A stretch of DNA of 64,000 nt from Daucus carota subsp. sativus (lineage: Eukaryota > Streptophyta > Magnoliopsida > Apiales > Apiaceae). The translations under genes and the position numbers were made by a program. Below are positions 47,834-59,656 of this stretch, in pieces. Positions within the stretch are counted from its first letter, which is position 1. The number at the start of each line of letters is the position of its first letter. The notes beneath the pieces are model-generated. The model did not search any database, had not been told where the DNA came from, and saw only the letters and a list, made by a program, of their open reading frames with translations. The stretch spans positions 35,715,296-35,779,295 of the forward strand of contig NC_030386.2 in the NCBI RefSeq assembly GCF_001625215.2, read 5' to 3'.

Positions 47834-48304
47834 AGTATTAAGTATTGCACACTTGCATGTATCATTAAATATTAGAGTTGATAGATTAAAAAATTAAGTA
47901 ATTTTACTTAATCTCCTCCTCTTAGTAAATTTAATAAATTATTATACATGATGTAACTGATGTTTTAGAGATAAGATGTGGTGCCAAAAATATAAAATAA
48001 AAAAGGCAAGTGAAGATAGTAGAAAACAGACGTCACAGTGCATTGAAATAAACGCTATCTCTTTCATGGTTTAGGCTCGGAGTGAGGTTCGGAAGTAGAC
48101 TTTTCCTAACAAAACCCAAACCAAACCCATCCCACCCACCACTACAAAGAAAAAAATTAAAAGATCCCACCTTTATTTTCTTTCCATCTCCATTCTTTCT
48201 CCTTTTCTCTCCATCAAAAAATATAATTTCAAACTTTTTTCATCAACTTTCTTCACATAATCAACAACCCTTTTCTCAGTTGATCAATACCCATATTCCT
48301 GAAA
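47834..48304 (+). other. Promoter and leader of the PLATZ gene
   Basis: Short space between the retrotransposon and the PLATZ start. C/T-rich near 48120-48260, as in many plant leaders. An open frame starting at 48082 overlaps the PLATZ ATG in another frame and could act as an upstream ORF if transcription starts before it. Confidence 0.5.
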
Positions 48305-49640
48305 ATGATGCTTGGCAATGAAAATGTATGTTTTGGCTCCTTTTTCTTGATAGTGTGCTTGTTCTTGATGAGCTTTGTTTGTGGCTGTGTTTTTTTCTGA
48401 ATTTGATTGGTTTTTTTGTTGGATTGTTTGTGTGTAGGGTGTGAAAGAAGGTGATAACAAGTGGCCACCATGGCTGAAACCGCTTCTAGGTACAAGATTT
48501 TTTGGTCAATGCAAGAATCACCCAAGTGCTCACAAGAGTGAATGCAATATGTTTTGCTTGGATTGTATCAATGGAGCCCTTTGTTCTATGTGCCTCTCTT
48601 CTCATAAGGATCATAGAGCCATTCAGGTACCCTTTTAATTTGTCTCTCTTTTGCAATTTCTGATGACTCAATAAAGCAGTACTAGCAAGACTCTTTAAAG
48701 TTTTGATTTTTATGCTGATTGATTATTTATTTGTGCATGTGAGTGTCCTTGATGGTATCATTGTGAAGGGTATTTGATCAAATTTGGTTTTCTTTCGAAT
48801 TTGAGCTATTGAATTTGTTTTGATTGATGGGTCTTTGAAGGTCAATTGTGTTAGTAATATTGTTTGATGTTTAATTGTGATGAATTCATAATTTGTAGAT
48901 AAGGAGATCATCATACCATGATGTTATACGAGTTTCTGAGATTCAAAAGTACTTGGAGATTACAGGGATTCAGACTTATGTGATCAATAGTGCTAAAATT
49001 GTGTTCTTAAATGAGAGGCCTCAGCCTAGGCCTGGTAAAGGTGTCACCAACACTTGCCTTGTTTGTGATCGCAGCCTTCTTGATTCATTCTCTTTCTGCT
49101 CCATTGGCTGCAAGGTATGTACAATCTGGTGAACAAGAAATATTGACGATTGCGTATAGCTCTGTTTTAGAGAAGTAATCCAAAAATATTAGTTTTGGTT
49201 TATGTCAATACCGGAAGTTAGAGAAGAACCATATCAAAATTGTATTGTCAGCTTATAGAATTCATAATCAGTGTATGAGCTAAGTCAACTAGAGTTCATT
49301 ATAGCAATTGGACCATTAGTTTGTTACTAGTAAATGTCAGAAACAAATGTTAGTATGTAATGTTTCGGATAATATGATTGATTGTTCTTTGTTTTGTCAG
49401 ATTGTTGGGACGTCGAAGGACTTCCGAAAGAAGAAAATGTCAATGGAGATGGGTGGATCAGACTACTCAGAAGAAGAATCAATGATTGATACTGGAAATG
49501 AAGGTGTCAAAAGGATATTCCGGGGATTCACGCCATCGACGCCGCCTCAGATGACCGGAATTTACAGGAGTGCAAAAAGACGGAAGGGAATTCCACATAG
49601 ATCTCCAATGGGGGGAGGGCTTATCTTGGAATATTGTTGA
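48305..49640 (+). CDS. PLATZ zinc-binding transcription factor, 221 aa
   Basis: Exons 48305-48325, 48438-48626, 48899-49114 and 49401-49640 close in phase. A tiny first exon encodes MMLGNEN. The N-terminal conserved block begins [17 protein letters not shown]. The zinc cluster C-x2-H, then [16 protein letters not shown] and KDH is complete, followed by [20 protein letters not shown]. The second block has VFLNERPQ and [11 protein letters not shown], with SFCSIGCK. The tail carries an acidic patch (SEEESMID) and a basic one ([13 protein letters not shown]), the latter a likely nuclear signal. PLATZ proteins bind A/T-rich DNA and can repress transcription; the targets are unknown. The second ATG at 48308 could also be used. 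The retrotransposon ends only about 480 bp upstream. Confidence 0.93.
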
Positions 49641-51107
49641 TGACAGAAATTTGGTTAGTGGAGTTGGAATGGAAATATGGAATCAATCCACTTCGAATCC
49701 ACCAAGAATTACTATAATGTCCTAAGTGTTGTAGCATGATATATACATTTACAGGTACCCTTTACTTTCTAGTTTCTTATAGCAAAGAGAGAACGAAAGA
49801 CACTTTCTTTATGAAGCAAGAAAGAAAGCAACATGCTGAGCTTTTGTCCATGGAGGCCGGGTGTTGGAAATCCAAGTCAAGTTTGTGTATACAAAAAAGT
49901 GAAAGTTACAAAGTATTTGAAAGTAGTAAGCTATACTCCATTCAAATGATTGGAGAGATTGTAATAGAGTTTGATATGGACTGTTTGAGTGTTTAGGATT
50001 GTAATGTATAAACTGTGATATGCAGGAGGAGGTGCCTTAACTGTAAATATTCTTAACTAGTGATGGATGAATAGGGATGATACTCCTTTGTGTAACTGTA
50101 AGATAAATAAATGAAATGATGCATATTAAGTTACATTGTGTTTTTCATATAGTACGGAGAAATCAAAAGTAAAATTCTCGCTGTTCTTGATTTCTCGGGT
50201 TTTTGTTATGATTTGAGATACCGAATACGTTTTGCTAGATGTTCGTTGCAATTAGTTCTGTCATGAATGCCTTACTGGTTTTGGTGCAACTGAATTTGAC
50301 TCTACCGTGCATTACTTGTTATGGTTCATACTTGGCTAAGAAAGTTAAGGCAGCTTAGCTTTTTTCTTTTCTGTTTGGTATTCAATTTTGGTGAATTGGG
50401 GTTTATTTTGTTGCATAAAAATGGTGTGCTTGTAAGTTCTTGTTCAACCACACATAATGAAAGCAACATTTCAATGAAGAATAAGAAAGCAATTATGGGG
50501 ATCTTGGGAACTCTTCATCACCAAAGCTAAAGGTGAGAGTCATGGGCTCATGGGATTTTCTATTAGTTTTTAATAACGACGAATTAGAAAGCAGGCAGAA
50601 TGGCCCGAGTGTGTGTGGATCATACGACTGTGCTATGTTACACTTCCAGTCTTTTGTTGACCTTTTCTCTGCTTTGAAATTTTCATTTTTTTATAATTTA
50701 ATGTTTTTTTTTTTTGCTATGATTTTTAATGTTGTTGACCATTTGTATATCTTGCAGATGCTTTTAAATCAACTCCGGGTTCTGAAGTTTCCCTGATATA
50801 TAAATTTATTCATAAAAAACTCAAGAAGTAAAAAATCTATAAATTTATTCATAAAAATTTCAAGAAGTAAAATATCTCAAGAATTCTTCTTGCATTTGAC
50901 AAAGGTCTTGTATTTGAAAAAGGAAACATATCAAAACGTAAAGCTAAGTTGCAATGTATGTAAATTGCATTATCAATTAACAAAAAAACTACTTCTAAGA
51001 AAAGATAAATAGCCAAGACAAGGAACAGTTTACTATTTACTAATTATTGTTTGTTACAAATTTTCTTCTATCACATTCAGATTTCCCATGTCATTTCACG
51101 ACAAGTA
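49641..51107. other. 3' UTR and intergenic DNA
   Basis: Probably about 450 bp of PLATZ 3' UTR (AATAAATAAATG near 50105 is a plausible poly(A) signal). Short frames at 50321-50796 show no family features. Nothing else recognised. Confidence 0.5.
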
Positions 51108-51291
51108 CTCCATACAACTCTTACGTTATTTTCTGACACACATTTTAAAATATAATTTTGTTAATATTTTTTTAATTTTTTTATGAATAAAAATTTGATA
51201 TTTAAATTTTTATTCAAAAAATAATTATAAAAAAATATTATAAAACTAGATTTTATAGGAGTCTAGAAAAATTATAATATCCATGAGGGAG
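51108..51291. mobile_element. Degenerate Stowaway-like MITE, 184 bp
   Basis: Left end CTCCATACAACTC and right end CATGAGGGAG are imperfect inverted repeats, with TA on both sides (51106-51107, 51292-51293). The AT-rich interior contains the self-complementary ATGAATAAAAATTTGA and AAATTTTTATTCA seen in the other Stowaway copies of the window. Confidence 0.6.
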
Positions 51292-51293
51292 TA

Positions 51294-51911
51294 GTGGTTC
51301 AATGCCTATAATTTGTGACAAAATATGCTACGTATAAATGTCTAATATTAAATATAGAAATATAATAATGTCAAATATTGGCAACTTAAATTTGGATGGA
51401 TGAGTCATACTCTTACGGCCACGCAGCAGAGAGATGGTCCAGAAAGAAACCCCTGCCATGCCTGTCGACTTCATCCAACATATTCATGACTTCCAAACAA
51501 TAATAACCACTATAATAATAATAATGACTAAATTATTTTTTAATTTCTGGCTGCTGCTGCTTTTTTATGTTGGACTACATTTCTTTAATATTATCTAAAT
51601 CACTCTGCAACCCCCAAATAAAATGAGTGTGTGCACTGTGCTTGCTTAGATATTACTATTAAATATGATGTAATAATCAGATGTTTTCCAGAAGTATCAG
51701 AAGCATTCGATACGTTGGTATTTAATTTTTAGGCGAGACCGTTTCTAGAAAACACACTATTGTGACCAAGTCAGATTTCTGCCTCTCAACAAACTAACCA
51801 CAAGTTGTTTCTAATTCTAGCATATGAACATATAAATAATTGAAGCAGAGAAAGGCTGCTAACAGAACAAGACCGACCTCCATATCTGGCCTTCTTATTC
51901 AAAAGCCCTTG
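51294..51911. other. Intergenic DNA
   Basis: No gene or repeat supported. Confidence 0.5.
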
Positions 51912-51919
51912 CTCAAAAA

Positions 51920-52698
51920 TAGGGCTGTTTAACGAACCGAGCTGTTCGCGAACAAGCTCGAGCTCGGCTCGTTAAGAGCTCGTTCGGCTCGGCTCGTTAA
52001 GTTAACGAGCTCGAGCTCGAACACAAAAAATTGTTCGTTAAGTAAACGAGCTCGAGCCGAGCTTTTAGTATGTTCGGCTCGAGCTCGGCTCGAGCTCGAC
52101 TCGAGCTCGCTCGGCTCGAGCTCGGCTCGTTAAAGCTCGAAAAAATGTAATATTTTTGGGGTTTTTTTTTATAATTTATATATGTTATTGAACTCAGAAT
52201 TCAACATATAATTTATATATATATATTTTAGTGATGTAACCAAAATTTCGGAAAATAATAATTTTATATGGTTTGCTATTTTGACAGTCAAGTAGAAGGT
52301 TAACTAGTACCGCTAACTAGTGTTTAATCATAAATTAGTGTTTCAATTTTTTAAAAAATATTTCTTACCGATCCAACCTCATGGATGTTAACATATATAC
52401 ATTTTAGTGATATAAACAAAGTTTCAAAAAAATTAAAATTATTTGGTTAGCTATTTTAAGAGTCAACTAGCGGTTTGTCTTTATTTTTTTTCTGGCTCGG
52501 CTCGACTCGACTCGACTCGGCTCGGCTTGTATTTGTTCGCGAACAAGCTCGTGTTCGGCTCGTTAGTTAACGAGCCGAGCTTGAACACAATTTTTGTTCG
52601 ATAAAAAAGCTCGGCTCGGCTCGGCTCGTCAGAAAAAAAATTAAAGCTCGGCTCGGTTCGGTCAAAACTCGGCTCGGCTCGGTTCGTGAACAGCCCTA
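51920..52698. mobile_element. hAT-type MITE rich in GCTCG motifs, 779 bp
   Basis: Exact 8-bp target duplication CTCAAAAA (51912-51919, 52699-52706). Ends TAGGGCTGTTTAACGAACC and, as complement, TAGGGCTGTTCACGAACC. Both arms of about 200 bp are packed with GCTCG and CGAGC words in inverted arrangement; the middle is plain AT-rich DNA. No coding capacity. Confidence 0.9.
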
Positions 52699-52904
52699 CT
52701 CAAAAACATACTAACCATCCGTATGCAAAATTATAATGGGAAGTACCAATTTGACTATAAAAACTTCGAAGAAAACACATAAATTATATGAACTAGTATT
52801 TATGCCCGCCATGCTGGATTCTAATTTGTTGTAAAACTTTACATTGATAAAATATTGTCATACAAACGGACCAATACAGTCAAATCATGACAAAAATGAA
52901 AATT

Positions 52905-53130
52905 ATATGATTTTTTTTTGTTTGACAAATATGACTTATAGCGTTACAAGCGAGTATTTGTTCTAATAGATTATCAGGGTAAATAAAATTATCAGGGTAA
53001 GTCATGGTTAAATCCAGGACTGGGACGACAGAGGATAAGCTAATACAAAAAGACAGACCAGACCCCAAACATGATATGTTAGCTCTATCGAGGTGAGCTT
53101 GAGATCTCGAACTGCTTGCCTGAAAAAAGA
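52905..53130 (-). mobile_element. SINE-like retroposon
   Basis: The minus strand carries a B-box-like AGTTCGAGATCTC (about 53105-53117), a body of about 190 bp, and the 3' tail AGAACAAATACTCGCTTGT with TATAAGTCATATTTGTCAAA and an A-rich end. The tail matches the fragment at 32105-32240. The A-box is unclear. Confidence 0.55.
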
Positions 53131-54526
53131 TAACCTCTGTGATTTAGCAAGAAAGAAGAAACCCTATATTAACATGTATTATTTGTTTTTATAAAGCCTT
53201 TTATCTCTGTATTTGATGTTTGTTCTTTGTTAATAATATTAATTTTTTCCTCTCCCAGGTTGACAAATCCATTGCATATGTGGTTGAACAATAAACGTGA
53301 AACTGTTTGTCAACATTGATTTCTTTAATCTTCAAGATGAGTGTGCAGTTTTTTAGTGAAATATTTTCCAAGCATTGTGGGAGATTTTCCTCATCTGGAG
53401 TCCGCTTTACAAGCCAATGGTTAGAGTGTAAGAATTGAGCAAACAAGTTACTAGATGATAAATGTGTACCTGTCACATATATCCCGAGCTCTCTTCTCAA
53501 TTAGTGAATGAATTTCTCTGTTTCCCCGAACGAATTGGATCTCACCATAAGCATGTTCAGCAAAAACAGTTGCCTGAACCTGAATCATAGTTTATGTATT
53601 TTAACAGATAATTACACTGCGACAAATTTTATGAATCTATTTAATTGAACTTCATTTTTGTGTGTGGTATAAACTATTGCAACTTTCACAAATTGGGCAT
53701 GTATTTGTACTTTGAGGGTTTATATGTACTTTTATAGAACTTTAAGGATCAAAATGATATTAACGAAATCTTCTTGATCAAAGTATATAGTAATATATAC
53801 CAGTTGGTATAGAGGTTTTGGTTTTATGTCTTCATTAAGGTTTTGATCTTAACACCAAACCAAGTTGGGCACTAATCGATTCGGTAGCTGACAGACTTGG
53901 TAGTTATATTAGGCAATGGAGGCAAATATCATATTCAAATCTATCATTAGGATTTCTAGACCCTAAATTTCAGTTCTTCGAAGCTTAGAATCCATATTCA
54001 CAAACTTGAGGCATGAAGTTCTGTGGAGAACTAGAGAACACAGCCCTTGTCCGCAAAAATGGTCATTTTGAATGCAATGAATGTTTGTTTTCTTAAAAAA
54101 AAAACGGTGCTCTGTTTCAAAACAAAAAACAAAAACAGTCGATTTAGCAAATATATTATATATTTATAGGCAGTGATTTGTTTTGAGAACAATGAAAATA
54201 ATTGTTATTTTGCAGATATTTCACATGTTCAATGTTGTATTGTTTTGAAACTAAACAATAATGTTCTTAATGTTCTCACGCTAAAATGTGTTCTTCATCG
54301 AGCGTGACCCTATATTTATATATAATCCATCAAAATATCAGTAGCAAGTTTTGTACCAGCACAACTCTGAAGAGGGTGCACTGCATGCTGAACCTTTGCC
54401 TATTGTCTAGTAAAACTGATTTCGCCTATATGGGAAAAACATATACAAGAAAATAAATCAAAAACGTGAAAATAGGATACTATTGTAACTCCATAGACGC
54501 CGTTCCATTTCATACTACAATTGGTA
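53131..54526. other. Intergenic DNA with one exon-like fragment
   Basis: Apart from the minus-strand segment at 53470-53579, no coding or repeat structure can be supported. Confidence 0.4.
53470..53579 (-). pseudogene. Exon-like fragment of an unidentified gene
   Basis: On the minus strand an acceptor (ATGATTCAG) leads into 110 nt that read VQATVFAEHAYGEIQ, FVRGNREIHSL and EKRARDICD without a stop, then a donor (GACAG before GTACAC). Its composition is that of real protein, unlike the surroundings. I cannot name the family. Further exon-like pieces on the same strand lie near 55357-55430 (APPVLAQAGHAEEPERSD, ending TTCAG before GTAACT) and 55660-55765. A decayed gene split by the hAT element at 54535 is possible. 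Confidence 0.35.
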
Positions 54527-54534
54527 GGGGTGAG

Positions 54535-55253
54535 CACTGTTCGGTTTGAGCGGTTTGGAGGTCCAAACCGAACCAAACTGAATTTTTCGGTTTCGAAAAT
54601 TTACAAACCATAACCAAACCGAATATTATAAAAACCAATCCAAACCAAACCGATTATTAATGGATTGGTTCGGTTTGGTTTCGGTTTTTGACCAAAATAT
54701 TAAAAAAATGTACACTTTTATTAATTTATAATAATTCTAGGTGCTCCTTTTATTGTCACTTAACAAAATACCTTATAAAAGGATAAAAGTGAAACTTGTA
54801 TAATTATTCGATATAAATAATTTTAGGTGCTATCCTTATACGTTGTAATGAAAACAAATAATTCATTTTATTTTAAAAACTAAACAAAATGTTTTATTTA
54901 AAAGAGAAAAAGAAGAAAGGTTGATTATTAATGAAGTGGGGATAAAATAAGGATGGAGAAAAAAAGAAGGGATAATCTTGAAAGTTAGGAATATTTATGA
55001 TATTGATCAACACTACACTTAAATACCTAAACTAAATATATAAAAATAATAATTTTCTAATATATGTGCTAACGGTTCGGTTCGGATATTTCGACCGGTT
55101 TGAAGTTGGAAACCGAAACCAAACCGAAAATTTTCGGTTTTCTAATTACCAAAACCAAAACCAAACCAAACCATTAAAAAACCGAAATATTCGGTTTGGA
55201 CGGTTTGGATCGGTCGGTTTGGACCGGTTTCGGATAATTATGCTCAGGGCTAG
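54535..55253. mobile_element. hAT-like MITE with CGGTTTGG arms, 719 bp
   Basis: Exact 8-bp duplication ACAATTGG (54527-54534, 55254-55261). Ends TAGGGGTGAGCAC and, as complement, CTAGCCCTGAGCA. Both arms consist of many CGGTTTGG, GGTTCGG and AAACCGAA words in opposite orientation around an AT-rich core. The frame at 55066-55275 is only this repeat read through. Confidence 0.85.
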
Positions 55254-55261
55254 ACAATTGG

Positions 55262-55853
55262 TACCAAGAAACTGAATTTTATTCAATATGTGAGCTTACT
55301 GTCAGATTCAAGAATCAGGATTCAGGGATGTACCATAGCATACAGAAATAAGTTACCTGAATCAGCCAGATTAGAATCACTTCTTTCAGGTTCCTCAGCA
55401 TGCCCAGCCTGAGCCAATACAGGTGGAGCCTTTTTACTTGAATTGCGAACACATGTCCAGCCACTTCAACGTGTGAGCTACTAGCTTTGTCAAAGAATGT
55501 TGCATAAGAACAACATGAATGTTATGTTATAGCAATTTGACAATTAGCATTGGGCTTTATATATAGGTCATTTACATCTACTCCCATATATTATATCAAT
55601 AAAATAACACCGATTTTAAAATTTCATTGTACTGCTCTAAGGTGATCAACTAACCAGAAATAGACAAATCCAGTGAATTGTCTTCACAGAAACATTTCGA
55701 CTCAATAACCGAACTATTCTCTCAACAGCGGATGATGGAACTCGGTTTATAAATTGTTCCTCCATACCTAGGAAATCAAATGTATAGAGTTACATCTCAC
55801 AGAATATGTCAATAAAAGATTTCCTACATTTAATTAATTAGTAATTATAAATG
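55262..55853 (-). other. Intergenic DNA with weak exon-like pieces
   Basis: Minus-strand segments near 55357-55430 and 55660-55765 have short open frames with splice-like ends but no recognisable family. Kept as a possible gene relic only. Confidence 0.3.
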
Positions 55854-56028
55854 TGTAACACCACCTTATGACTTGTAACAGATTCAGTTATACCAGCACG
55901 ATTATACAGTTAGATTCAGTTAGAGTCTAGTGATTCTAGTAGCTTCTCTGAGAGCTATATAAACCATTGTACAGCATACGTTTCATTTCAATAGAGTAAG
56001 TAATATTCAGTTCTCTCTTCATATATCA
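55854..56028 (+). mobile_element. Short LTR-like segment, 175 bp, possibly a copia or TRIM remnant
   Basis: Begins TGTAACACCACC and ends CTTCATATATCA, with an internal CTATATAAACC promoter-like box and a TTTCATTTCAATAGAG stretch typical of short plant copia LTRs. It is followed by ATGGCTTCTTATTC, which resembles a gag start with the primer site lost. No second LTR and no target duplication found. Confidence 0.4.
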
Positions 56029-57939
56029 ATGGCTTCTTATTCAAGCAAGATGAATGATTCATTTCCTCCATGAGTTCATGGAAGTCTTTAAATATAAACA
56101 TAGGGAGCTGGTCCCTGGCATAGGAACATCATAATACAGCAGTTGGATTGTGAAATAACCAGTCCAGACTCTAATTTTTTTTAACCCTACCTCTGTTAAT
56201 GAACGAGGTCCGTGTAAACTAGCCTCATAATCCTCCCTTAACTAAGAGGCTCATGCATACTAACCTGAATGTAAGTCTAGGGCCTGACATATACAGGATC
56301 ATAGATGATAGACGAGTCATGAGTCTGTGCAAAAAACAACTGCACGTGACCCTGTTTTATATTTCAACACTCCTCTCCCTCGAAATCTCATTTTTTGGGT
56401 TGAAGAGTGCATAGGCGCCCGTCTTCGGGACAGGTAACACCTTCGAGTGCATATTGGAGATGACGCAGAGTCGAACTTGAAATCCGTCCAGATTTATCAA
56501 ATGCACATAAGTTAATTTCAGGGCATTTTTAATAAACAGTGTCATAGATTTCCAGTGTAGTCTTTAACTTCTGTCAAAGTTGCTTCGTGTTACAGTTTTA
56601 ATAAATTTATTCGTGGCTAAAATAATTCATTCGTTCCTGACAAAAAAATAAAATAATTCATTCGTTTTGACAGAAGAAACCTAAATTCACGTTAAGTAGT
56701 TATACACATGAGCAGATATTTGGTGTAATCACAATGAAAGAGAGGCAATGTATGGTTATAGCGTGGGTTTTGTAAATATTATTGTATAACTACTTATATG
56801 AGTATAACAAGAAACACAAGTGTGTGAATTTAACAATAATATATCTTCTTTACTCAAAAAAAAAAACAATAATATATCTTCGGTTATACAAAACCAAATA
56901 TTTGAGGAGATAAGGGAAGATTGTAATCAACTAACCACCCAATTATTTCATCGAAAGTGAAAAAGGCAGAAGACGTGCGTTTAGCGAGAACTGGAGAAAT
57001 TGTTTATCAGTTCACGTATTCATCTCCGCTTTCCCTTTTCTACCCAAGGTGTGCCTGTGACAGCATATACGCGCTTAGTTCGGATTCGACCGTTACAATC
57101 GAACAAGTAATTTTAGTTGGTCCAAAATTAATTTAAAATAAAAAATTATATTATTCTCGGATGGATTATTCGACAGAACTAAAAAATGTATATATAATAT
57201 AAAATTGTATTTTTATAAAAGTATTATATTTTTTATTATTCTTGTATCCTCTCTTATTGAAATTTTACAATTATTTTTTTCTTTTAATATAATATAAATG
57301 AATTTAATAGGATTAATATGATATTTATCTACATATCTATTATATATGTGTGTGTGTGTTTTTATTGTTAAATTAAAATGGGTTCGGTGGATTTTGGACT
57401 ATACGGGGGCCGTCGAAATAATATAAATATTTTTCACATCTTATGGACTGCACATCCATATTTTCATTTTTCACCGCACAAAAATCTGAACCAAAATTCT
57501 AAGATTTCTACTTAAAAGAAAATTTGTTGGAGATGCTCTCATCTGCCACCACATGAAAAGACTGGTCTTCCCCAGGCATTTAGATAGATAAATAATGTCA
57601 AGCAGCTCCATGTGCATCTGCAGAGGTGACAAACAAGTTCTTGATCTTTGTTTATACAGTCAATCTACTTTGCACATATATTTTCATCCACTGCATTTAC
57701 ATGAATGGCTGTGCTCAAGAGAGAAGATGAAAACATTAATGAAGGGGTTTCACACTGGTTTCTGCAGTGTCTTTGTCTTGTTGTAACGTGGTTGTATCTT
57801 ATATTACAACACATTCCCCTTGCCAGTTGCATGTTGCAGATGAGGGGTATGGACATTAGTGGATGCTGAGACTGGTGTAGTGTGTTATGTCCTACAGTAG
57901 GTGTTGTTAATATGAGATATATGGGTCAGTTCACTTTAA
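56029..57939. other. Intergenic DNA, repeat-derived in part
   Basis: About 56178-56540 read on the minus strand has a B-box-like AGTTCGACTC and ends in GGTTAAAAAAAA, which may be another retroposon. A TG microsatellite lies at 57348-57360. No gene supported; frames at 57595-57856 overlap on both strands without family features. Confidence 0.35.
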
Positions 57940-58440
57940 AACTAGTGCTGACAGTTATAAATGATAACTAATTTTTAATTTATATATTTGGATAATTTTT
58001 TTATTGATTTATATGTTTGGATGATTTTTTTGGTGTTCACAACTTATCTGATATTAAAATTATTATTAATTATTTTTTAAAAAATCTCAAATTTCAAAAA
58101 TAAAAATAATTCAAGTAAAAAAAGTTGAAGATTTTCAATTTCTCATATTCTCACTTATAAATAAAAACTAACTAATAGTTTTTTTAGAAATAAGTTGTTT
58201 TGACTTAATTATAAATCGAGAAGCCGGCTCAAAATTTGTTTCGTAGATGACTTCTGCTTCTTTTGACCCGTTTGTGTAAATAAGTAGAAGCACTTTTAAG
58301 AAGCTGAGAATGATAGCTTCCCTCCCACAGCTTCTACTTTTTTTCCAAACACTTTATTAACTTATTTACTTCTCACTTCTATTCCACTTCTTTAGCTTAA
58401 GCAGGATGTCACTTTTTTTAAGCTAACCCAAACGGCCCCT
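57940..58440. mobile_element. hAT-like MITE, same family as 9890-10160
   Basis: The right end, as complement, reads GGGGCCGTTTGGGTTAGC, close to the left end of the element near 9890. Shared words are AGAAGTGAGAAGTAAAT and GGAAAAAAAGTAGAAGC (complements). The left end is not fixed and could be nearer 58110. Confidence 0.5.
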
Positions 58441-59656
58441 CGGTCAAAACAACTCCCTCACCTGCAGCTGTATACCCGCTGGGATGAATTAAAGTAAAAA
58501 ATCAATTTTATTTCAGTAGGGTCTGAAATTTTATGTTTCAAATTTTAATGAAGAATATAAAACCCTGCTATCGCTTGTGTAGGTGTTATATATTCAGAAA
58601 CTGTCAAATGCTGATGAGAGCCCGGGGACGCAGGGACTGGAGATAGTGATGGGGAAATTGTAGTTTACTGTAACCTGCGAACAAACTTTGCTCGTGGCTC
58701 ATACATGTTGACGCTGTTTTTTATGTAACTTTCTTAGCTTCATTTGTGGTCGAAAAATACGGAAACAAAACTTATCAATTCACTTATCTGTTCAGATTTA
58801 TTGAAGATTTTCAGAACAGAATTTCATTTAATAATAATTTGAATAAAATCATATTTTTATTATTCGTTACAGATTAGTATTTTAGTTTCTAATGATATGA
58901 TATTTATCATATCATTAGAAAAATATCATATCATTAGAAACTAAAAAATTAGATGAATTTAGAAAACAGTAAACTTGACATCGCAAATGAAAAACAATTA
59001 AATTTAAAATAATTTAATTATATATCCTTGACTGATTCGCGTACAAGTGTTTTTTAATCGTTAGACTACTAAAATACTCATTCAGTCGTATAGGTAAAAG
59101 AACTGGTAGACAAAGAAATAAAATAACGGTTTTACTGGTTTAACTATTAATATATAATAATCCTTAGACATGTTAAAAGAGTTATCATTTAAAAGACTTA
59201 GAATTTTATTTACCATACGGTCGAAATGTGTGTTCGTTAAAACATACAGTAATGTTATAGTTTTCATTAGTCTTGAGTCTAAGAAAACATATGCATCTTA
59301 ATAACTTACATAAAAATTCAATAACAAAATAAATTGACAAGAGCCCTGACGGTTCACCAGGATAACAATCATAGGTATTGGATAATTCAATTCGGGAAAA
59401 ATATTTAACAAATACAAATATACCATCAATAAAAATTGTTTGTATCACAATTTTAAAAATCGTCGACATGCTCTGAAAAGTACAAAATACATGAATTTAA
59501 CAAACCCCACATATTATCCTTCCACATTCTCCTCAGAGTTTGTTTAGTATTCACAAACCACTGAATATTGTTATTTTACACAATCATGTGTATAGAAATC
59601 AGACTATATACACAACTTAACTATTGAGTAACCATCCATCTTCTTCCCCCGCCACC
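58441..59656. other. Intergenic and promoter region of the WEB gene
   Basis: AT-rich with no coding frame of character. Contains the inverted repeat at 58881-58946. The leader of the WEB gene ends in GCCACC directly before the ATG, a good initiation context. Confidence 0.45.
58881..58946. repeat. Short inverted repeat / palindrome cluster
   Basis: A 24-bp arm starting TTTAGTTTCTAATG (58881-58904) has its exact complement at 58923-58946. The core between them repeats the complement again (ATCATATCATTAGAAA), so a 36-bp near-perfect palindrome (58886-58921) overlaps the larger one. Probably a small foldback. Confidence 0.8.

Noticed and set aside
50321..50796. Two open frames after the PLATZ gene
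   Set aside because: No conserved motifs, no splice sites joining them; likely chance frames.
55066..55275. Asn/Arg/Phe-rich open frame
   Set aside because: Reads through the CGGTTTGG repeat arm of the hAT-like element.
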